Source: CAZTTG01 sp964615935
GTDB taxonomy: Bacteria > Planctomycetota > UBA1135 > GCA-002686595
Length of the DNA stretch: 38,388 nucleotides
Direction of reading: 5' to 3'
Assembly (NCBI GenBank): GCA_964615935.1
Contig: CAZTTG010000061.1
Span: 1 to 38,388 of the forward strand
A program made the position numbers and the translations under genes. How positions within the stretch are numbered: the first letter of the stretch is position 1; every line of letters begins with the position of its first letter. This document shows positions 33,040-38,388 of this stretch, one piece after another. The notes below the pieces were generated by a model. The model was not told where the DNA came from. It saw only the letters and a list, made by a program, of their open reading frames with translations, and did no database searches.

Positions 33040-33615
33040 ATGGGAGCCAGCGTTCTCCTCATCAACGGCGCGACGAGGGAGGGCGGCAACACGGACGCCG
33101 TGCTCCAGAGCTTCGCCGAGGGCGCGCGCGAGGCCGGTCTGGACGTCCGCGTCGCGGTCCTCCGGGACCTCCGGATCGCCGACTGCATCGGCTGCTGCCA
33201 GTGCCTGAGGGAGGGGACCTGCTCCATCGACGACGACATGAGCGGGCTGCGGGAGGCGATCGAGGGAGCGGACGTCCTGGTCCTCGCCTCGCCCATCTAC
33301 TGGTGCGAGGTCACCGGCCTCCTCAAGACCTGCATCGACCGCTTCTACATCTACCACCACGAGCGGAACCGGCATCGGGTGGAGGGCAAGAGGGCCGTGA
33401 CCCTCACGACCCTGGGCGAGGCCGGGGTCGAGTACGAGGCGAGCGTGCTGGTGGAGTTCTACCGGCGTCTCCTCGCCTCCCTGCGGATCGAGCTCACGGA
33501 CTCGCTCTTCTTCCCCGCGCTCATGGAGAGGCGGGACATCGAGGCGCATCCGGAGTACCGGGAGCAGGCCTTCCAGGCCGGCAGGCGCCTGCAGGGGCTG
33601 TCCCCGGGCCCGTGA
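33040..33615 (+). CDS. NADPH-dependent FMN reductase / flavodoxin-fold protein
   Basis: A 191-residue cytoplasmic protein. GGAGGGG six bases upstream sets the start. The flavodoxin-like fold is clear: LLINGATREGGNTDAV (FMN phosphate loop), then Cys-rich segment DCIGCCQCLREGTC with Cys49, 52, 53, 55 and 61, DDMSGLREAIEGADVLVLAS and PIYWCEVTGLLKTCIDR, all conserved in multimeric flavodoxin/iron-sulfur flavoprotein relatives. The cysteines could bind an iron-sulfur cluster or be redox-active. It lies 23 bases after the homocysteine methyltransferase, so is likely co-transcribed; a link to methionine metabolism or redox is inference. Confidence 0.85.
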   Translation: MGASVLLINGATREGGNTDAVLQSFAEGAREAGLDVRVAVLRDLRIADCIGCCQCLREGTCSIDDDMSGLREAIEGADVLVLASPIYWCEVTGLLKTCIDRFYIYHHERNRHRVEGKRAVTLTTLGEAGVEYEASVLVEFYRRLLASLRIELTDSLFFPALMERRDIEAHPEYREQAFQAGRRLQGLSPGP

Positions 33616-33653
33616 GGGGGCCGCCCGCCGCGCGGAGTCCGGTTTCGGCCCCC
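33616..33653 (+). terminator. Possible terminator hairpin after the FMN reductase
   Basis: Arms 33616-33623 (GGGGGCCG) and 33646-33653 (CGGCCCCC) pair perfectly over 8 bp with a 22-base loop. A C-run rather than a T-run follows, so intrinsic termination is doubtful. Confidence 0.3.
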
Positions 33654-33670
33654 CCGCCGACGGGCCGACA

Positions 33671-33676
33671 TATAAT
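33671..33676 (+). promoter_or_regulatory. Perfect -10 box TATAAT for the giant subtilase gene
   Basis: TATAAT in an otherwise about 80% GC intergenic region, 110 bases before the ATG at 33786. No consensus -35 at 16-18 bases; TTTCGG lies 22 bases upstream. Confidence 0.55.
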
Positions 33677-33683
33677 CGAGTTG

Positions 33684-33718
33684 GCGGGGGGCGCCGGTTC
33701 CGGACCGGCGCCCCCCGC
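33684..33718 (+). repeat. 15-bp perfect hairpin at the expected 5' end of the subtilase mRNA
   Basis: Arms 33684-33698 and 33704-33718 are perfectly complementary around TCCGG. A start seven bases after TATAAT is 33683, so the transcript would open with this hairpin. No T-run follows, which argues against a terminator. Confidence 0.6.
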
Positions 33719-33785
33719 GACCTCCCGGCCCCCACCCTGCCAGCGGCCCGATCCCGGCCCGGCGCCCCCCCCTGCTCTCTCTCCC

Positions 33786-36700
33786 ATGCAGATAACCACT
33801 CAGATCCGCAGCTTGCTTCGACTGGCGCTCCTTCCCCTCGCCGCCCTTCCCGTCCTGGGACAGGCACCCACGCTCGAGATCCGGCGGGCCGACGAGGCCC
33901 ACCAGCTCGAGATCCTCCTCGGCGAGAGGGTCGTCCCACTGCGCACCACCGCCAACCCCATCTCCGACGCGCAGATCCGCGGGATCCCCGGCAGCCCGGC
34001 CCTGGCCGTGACCTGGAGCGAGGCCGAGCCCGACGGCGCGAAGGTGCCCCACTTTTCGCTCAGCCTGGACGGTCGCCACTTCCACCCGGCCCGCGCCACC
34101 CGCTACGAGCTGGAGCTCCGACACGGCCGTTTCGATCCCCTGGCGGAGGCCCCGCCGGTGGCCCACGAGCTGGCGGCCTCGCCCCGGGGGCGGACCTTCA
34201 TCGTCCAGTACTGGACGCAGGGTCTGGAGGCCTATCGCCAGGCGATCCGCGAGGAGGGCGGGGACGTCCTCCTCTTCCTCGCCCGGCACGCCAACGTAGT
34301 CGAGATGAGCCCCGAGGCGCGGGAGCGGGTCGCCCGGCTCCCCTTCGTGCGCTGGGTGGGTCCCTTCCACCCCGCCTACAAGCTGGAGGAGGAGCTGCTG
34401 CTCGAGCAGATGACGGGGATCACCCGCGCCCCCGCGCGACGGGTGAACCTGCTCTCGATGCGCCGCGGCGTCGAGGGACAGCTCCCGGTGATCGCGCGCA
34501 TCGAGGCGATGGGCGGCACCCTGGAGTCGGTCTCCCCCGAGACCCACCTCCTCAGCGCCACCCTGAGGCCCGCCCACATCCTCGAGCTGGCCTGCATGGA
34601 CGAGGTCCAGTGGATCGATCGCTGGAGCGCGCCCGAGGACGACATGGACATCGCGCGCAGCTTCCACGGGGCCGACTACGTGGAGAGCGTCGCCGGCTAC
34701 ACCGGTGCCGGGGTCCGCGTGGAGGTCATGGACGGGGGCTGCGACGAGGGCCACCCCGACCTGCAGAACTACGTGCTGCACACCACCAACACTGTCAGCG
34801 ACCACGGCACGGCCACCTCGGGAATCGTGCTGGGCAGCGGCGCCGGGAACTTCGCGGCCCGCGGGGGCATGCCCGACGCCTTCCTCTCCATCGCCGACTA
34901 CAGCTACTACGGCAACCGCTACAACCACACCGCCGAGCTGCAGAACCCCTCCCTGGTCTACAAGGCCGTGCTGCAGTCCAACAGCTGGGGCGACGCCCGC
35001 ACCACGCAGTACACCAGCGTCTCGCAGGACATGGACCTGATCCTGTTCGACCACGACCGGATCAGCATCCTCCAGTCGCAGTCCAACGCCGGCAACCAGG
35101 ACTCGCGGCCCCAGGCCTGGGCCAAGAACATCATCGCGGTGGGCGGGATCCGCCACTACAACACCGAGAGCAAGAGCGACGACGCCTGGAACTCCGGCGC
35201 CAGCATCGGTCCCGCCGCCGACGGGCGCATCAAGCCCGACCTGGCGAGCTTCTACGACTACACCCTGTGCACCGACCGGGTGGGCAGCGCCGGATACTCC
35301 AGCACCAACTACTACTCCTACTTCGGAGGCACCAGCGGGGCCACGCCCATCGCGGCCGGCCACCTGGGCTTGGTGTACGAGATGTGGTCGGACGGCGTGT
35401 TCGGCAACTCCACTCCGGGGAGCACGGTGTTCGACAACCGGCCCTTCAACACCACCGCCAAGGCGCTCTTGATCAACACCGCCACGCAGTGGACCTTCAG
35501 CGGCACGGGTCACGACCTGACGCGCATGCACCAGGGCTGGGGTCATCCCGACCTCGAGACCGCCTGGGACCTGCGCAGCCAGATGTTCATCGTGGACGAG
35601 ACCGACTTGCTCACCGAGCTGCAGTCCACGGTACATTCGCTGACGGTGGCGGGGGGCACCCCGGCCCTGAAGGCGACCCTGGTGTACCGCGACAACCCCG
35701 GCACCACCTCCTCCAGCCTGCACCGCATCAACGACCTGGACCTGAAGGTCACCTCGCCCAGCAGCACCGTCTACTGGGGCAACAACGGGCTGAGCTCCAG
35801 CATGTGGTCGTTCTCGGGCGGCAGCGCCGACTCGCTGAACACGGTCGAGAACGTGTTCGTGCAGAGCCCCGAGGCGGGCACCTGGTACGTGGAGGTCATC
35901 GCCAGCGAGCTCAACCAGGACACCCACGTGGAGACCGGCGGCCTGGACGCCGACTACGCCCTGGTGGTGAGCGGCGCGACCGCCGGCACCCCCGTGCCCC
36001 CGGATCCCCCCAGCGACCTGGTGGCCACGGCCGTCTCCGAGAGCCGCATCGACCTGGCCTGGGTCGACAACTCCGGCAACGAGAACGGCTTCGAGATCGA
36101 GCGCTCGCTGAATGGCACGAGCTTCTCGCTGCACGACACGGTGGGCGCCAACACGACCGCCTACCCCGACACCGGCCTCAGCCCCAACACCACCTACTGG
36201 TACCGGGTGCGGGCCTACAACGGGGTCGGCTACTCGACCTACTCCAACGTCGACAGCGCCACCACCCCGCTGGGGCCGGCGGTCACCTTCAGCAACGTCA
36301 CCATCCTGCCGGACACTCCCGACGAGATCGGGCCCTACACCGTCAACGCCGACATCGTGGCGGTGTACTACCCGCCGGTGGTCTCCCCCACCCTGATGTA
36401 CCGCGTCGACGGAGGAGCCTTCATCCCCGTGACGATGACTCCGGTCAGCGGTGACACCTACACCGCCGACATTCCCGGCCAGACCGCCCCGGCCGTGGTG
36501 GACTACTACCTGACGGCCCAGGACAACCTGGGCAATCCCGAGGTCTTCCCCGCCGGAGCGCCCGGGACGCTGATCACCTTCAACGTCGGCATCCGCGCGG
36601 TGGTCTTCAGCGACGACTTCGAGAGCGGAGTCAACGGCTGGACCCACGGGACCTACAACGGGACCCAGGACGACTGGCAGCACACCAGTCAGGTGGGGGC

Positions 36701-38388
36701 CCCCAACGGCTCCTTCGGCCAGTCGGGCGACCCCACCTACGCGTACTCGGGCACCAACATCTGGGGCAACGATCTGGGCCCCTCGGGCTGGAACGGCGCC
36801 TACCAGAGCGGCGTGGACAACTACCTGCGCTCGCCGGTCATCGACCTGTCCGACGCGACGGGCACGCTCCTCACCTTCCAGCGCTGGGTGACCGTCGAGG
36901 CCGCCGAGTACGACCAGGCGCGCGTGCGGGTGAACGGCACCCAGGTGTGGATCAACCCGACCGGCTCCGACCTGATCGACACCTCCTGGGTGGAGGTGGA
37001 GGTCGACATCTCGGCCATCGCCGACGGCAACCCCTCGGTGCAGATCGAGTTCGGCCTCCAGACCGACAGCTCCACCGTCTTCGGCGGCTGGAACATCGAC
37101 GACGTCGAGGTCTCGGCCTACTCGGGGGGCTGCACGGCGCCCACCGCCGCCAAGCCCGACGACCTGAGCCGGTGCCCGGGCGAGAGCGCGACCTTCAGCA
37201 CCACCGCCGGCGGCTCCTCGCCCTTCACCTATCAGTGGAGGAAGGACGGCGGCGACATCGGCGGAGCGACGGCCAGCTCCTACACCATCGCCTCGGTGAC
37301 GCCCGCCGACGCGGGCGCCTACACCGTCGTGGTGACGAACTCCTGCGGATCGATCGAGTCCCTGCCCGGATCCCTGACGGTGAACGTGGAGGTCACGGCC
37401 ACGGATCCGGACGACCAGACCGTGTGCGAGGGAAGCCCCGCGAGCTTCAGCACCACCGCGGGCGGCACTCCGCCCTTCACCTGGCAGTGGCGCAAGGACG
37501 GCGCCGACATCGGGGGCGCCACCGCCAGCTCCTACTCCATCGCCTCGGCGACCCTCGCCGACGCCGGTGCCTACACCGTCTTCGTGACCGGCGGCTGCGG
37601 CTCGGTCGAGACCGGGCCCGGCATCCTGACGGTGAACGCGACCACGACCGCCACCGACCCCGACGACCAGACCACCTGCCCGGGCGATCCCGTCACCTTC
37701 AGCACCACCGCGGGCGGCACGCCGCCCTTCACCTACCAGTGGAAGAAGGACGGCGCCGACATCGGCGGCGCGACGTCCAGCTCCTACACCATCGCCTCGA
37801 CGTCCCCGGCCGACGCCGGGGCCTACACGGTCTTCGTGGGCGGCGCCTGCGGGTCGGTCGAGACCGGACCGGGGGTCCTGACGGTCAGCGATACCGTCAC
37901 CGCCACCGATCCCGACGACCAGACCGCCTGCCCCGGCGACCTGGTCACCTTCAGCACCACCGCGGGCGGCGCCCCGCCCTTCACCTACCAGTGGAGGAAG
38001 GACGGCGCCGACATCGGCGGAGCGACGGCCAGTTCCTACACCATCGCCTCGGTCGTTCCCGCCGACGCCGGCGCCTACACCGTCTTCGTGACCGGAGGTT
38101 GCGGATCGGTCGAGACCGGACCCGGCATCCTCACCGTGAACGCGGCGACGACCGCCACCGATCCGGACGATCAGACCGTGTGCGAGGGGAGTCCGGCGAG
38201 CTTCAGCACCACCGCGGGCGGCACGCCGCCCTTCACCTGGCAGTGGCGCAAGGACGGCGCCGACATCGGGGGCGCCACGGCCAGCTCCTACACCATCGCC
38301 GCGACGACCCCCGCCGACGCCGGGGCCTACACAGTCTTCGTGACCGGAGCCTGCGGCTCGGTCGAGACCGCCCCCGGCATCCTGACGG
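33786..38388 (+). CDS. Giant secreted subtilisin-like (S8) protease with P-like, FN3, MAM-like and tandem Ig-like domains (3' end outside window)
   Basis: More than 1,534 residues; the frame is open to the window edge. Signal peptide 1-26 (ending VLGQ), then a roughly 270-residue propeptide-like region. Subtilase core: Asp316 in VEVMDGGCDEGHPDL, His340 in SDHGTATSG, oxyanion Asn434 in SNAGN, Ser517 in GGTSGATPIAAG. The Asp-to-His distance of 24 residues is short. Then a P/proprotein-convertase-like domain (about 640-730; LDLKVTSPSS, GTWYVEVIAS), FN3 (about 740-830; DLAWVDNSGNENGFEIERS), a beta domain, a MAM or immune-inhibitor-A-like domain (about 940-1120), and from 37152 Ig-like repeats of 84 residues. 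Probably secreted or surface-bound, degrading or binding protein outside the cell. The C-terminus and any anchor lie beyond the window. Confidence 0.9.
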   Translation, partial: MQITTQIRSLLRLALLPLAALPVLGQAPTLEIRRADEAHQLEILLGERVVPLRTTANPISDAQIRGIPGSPALAVTWSEAEPDGAKVPHFSLSLDGRHFHPARATRYELELRHGRFDPLAEAPPVAHELAASPRGRTFIVQYWTQGLEAYRQAIREEGGDVLLFLARHANVVEMSPEARERVARLPFVRWVGPFHPAYKLEEELLLEQMTGITRAPARRVNLLSMRRGVEGQLPVIARIEAMGGTLESVSPETHLLSATLRPAHILELACMDEVQWIDRWSAPEDDMDIARSFHGADYVESVAGYTGAGVRVEVMDGGCDEGHPDLQNYVLHTTNTVSDHGTATSGIVLGSGAGNFAARGGMPDAFLSIADYSYYGNRYNHTAELQNPSLVYKAVLQSNSWGDARTTQYTSVSQDMDLILFDHDRISILQSQSNAGNQDSRPQAWAKNIIAVGGIRHYNTESKSDDAWNSGASIGPAADGRIKPDLASFYDYTLCTDRVGSAGYSSTNYYSYFGGTSGATPIAAGHLGLVYEMWSDGVFGNSTPGSTVFDNRPFNTTAKALLINTATQWTFSGTGHDLTRMHQGWGHPDLETAWDLRSQMFIVDETDLLTELQSTVHSLTVAGGTPALKATLVYRDNPGTTSSSLHRINDLDLKVTSPSSTVYWGNNGLSSSMWSFSGGSADSLNTVENVFVQSPEAGTWYVEVIASELNQDTHVETGGLDADYALVVSGATAGTPVPPDPPSDLVATAVSESRIDLAWVDNSGNENGFEIERSLNGTSFSLHDTVGANTTAYPDTGLSPNTTYWYRVRAYNGVGYSTYSNVDSATTPLGPAVTFSNVTILPDTPDEIGPYTVNADIVAVYYPPVVSPTLMYRVDGGAFIPVTMTPVSGDTYTADIPGQTAPAVVDYYLTAQDNLGNPEVFPAGAPGTLITFNVGIRAVVFSDDFESGVNGWTHGTYNGTQDDWQHTSQVGAPNGSFGQSGDPTYAYSGTNIWGNDLGPSGWNGAYQSGVDNYLRSPVIDLSDATGTLLTFQRWVTVEAAEYDQARVRVNGTQVWINPTGSDLIDTSWVEVEVDISAIADGNPSVQIEFGLQTDSSTVFGGWNIDDVEVSAYSGGCTAPTAAKPDDLSRCPGESATFSTTAGGSSPFTYQWRKDGGDIGGATASSYTIASVTPADAGAYTVVVTNSCGSIESLPGSLTVNVEVTATDPDDQTVCEGSPASFSTTAGGTPPFTWQWRKDGADIGGATASSYSIASATLADAGAYTVFVTGGCGSVETGPGILTVNATTTATDPDDQTTCPGDPVTFSTTAGGTPPFTYQWKKDGADIGGATSSSYTIASTSPADAGAYTVFVGGACGSVETGPGVLTVSDTVTATDPDDQTACPGDLVTFSTTAGGAPPFTYQWRKDGADIGGATASSYTIASVVPADAGAYTVFVTGGCGSVETGPGILTVNAATTATDPDDQTVCEGSPASFSTTAGGTPPFTWQWRKDGADIGGATASSYTIAATTPADAGAYTVFVTGACGSVETAPGILT
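37152..38388 (+). repeat. Five tandem 252-bp Ig-like coding repeats, last one cut by window end
   Basis: Units start at 37152, 37404, 37656, 37908 and 38160, an exact 252-bp (84-codon) period. Each carries DPDDQT-C, FSTTAGG-PPFT-QW-KDGADIGGA, ADAGAYTV and CGSVET-PG-LTV; the first unit is the most diverged. The array continues beyond the window. Confidence 0.92.

Noticed and set aside
33684..33718. The strong hairpin as an intrinsic terminator of the FMN reductase unit
   Set aside because: No T-run follows, and a perfect TATAAT precedes it at the distance expected for a transcript 5' end. Not fully excluded.
33459..36683. A 1,074-codon open frame on the minus strand
   Set aside because: It is antisense to the subtilase, Val/Gly/His-rich with no motif or signal, and arises from GC-rich third positions of the plus-strand gene.

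Overview
The window is GC-rich (roughly 70% by eye) and dominated by exported proteins. There are signal peptides or lipoboxes, beta-propellers of several types (SBBP-like, LVIVD-like, PQQ-like, FG-GAP-like, ELWxSDGT repeats), a GH172/DUF2961 protein, secreted proteases, and two sigma factors fused to membrane-anchored extracytoplasmic tails. This mix points to an uncultured member of the Planctomycetota. That assignment rests on gene content; no rRNA or tRNA is present. No mobile element, CRISPR array or origin is seen.

Layout. 83-2240: a class I methyltransferase, a tiny exported protein and a trypsin-like lipoprotein on the minus strand. 2328-4658: sigma factor fusion 1. 4750-8639: apparent operon of two secreted beta-propellers and a C45-type amidohydrolase/acyltransferase. 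8659-9894 (minus): an enzyme-like propeller protein that looks 5'-truncated. 9893-14370: operon of an alpha/beta hydrolase, a lipoprotein and a PQQ-like propeller. 14399-17668 (minus): sigma factor fusion 2, divergent from 17848-20331, a membrane-anchored protein with the same kind of tail but no sigma domain. 20652-24313: an FG-GAP-like lipoprotein ending in a DUF2007 domain, then a GH172 protein. 24320-28176 (minus): a 17-copy ELWxSDGT repeat protein broken by one frameshift, then an M23-like/PKD protein. 28441-28626: a decayed gene end. 28630-28977 (minus): small membrane protein. 29203-33615: propeller exoenzyme, M1 peptidase, homocysteine S-methyltransferase and FMN reductase. 33786 to the window edge: a giant subtilase with tandem Ig-like repeats; it leaves the window.

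Themes. (1) Three unrelated secreted propellers (4750, 5813, 12703) end in the same roughly 135-residue, four-cysteine domain; this is the best candidate for something undescribed, perhaps a surface-attachment or sorting module. (2) Two sigma factors are predicted to be held at the membrane by their own C-terminal extension, so sensing and promoter recognition may sit in one polypeptide. (3) Most transcription units have a TANNNTG -10-like element, and two of these sit exactly where the mRNA would begin at the start codon (leaderless). (4) The giant protease has a TATAAT box whose expected transcript would begin with a perfect 15-bp hairpin. (5) Several genes look broken or shortened, suggesting active gene decay among the secreted proteins, or assembly error.
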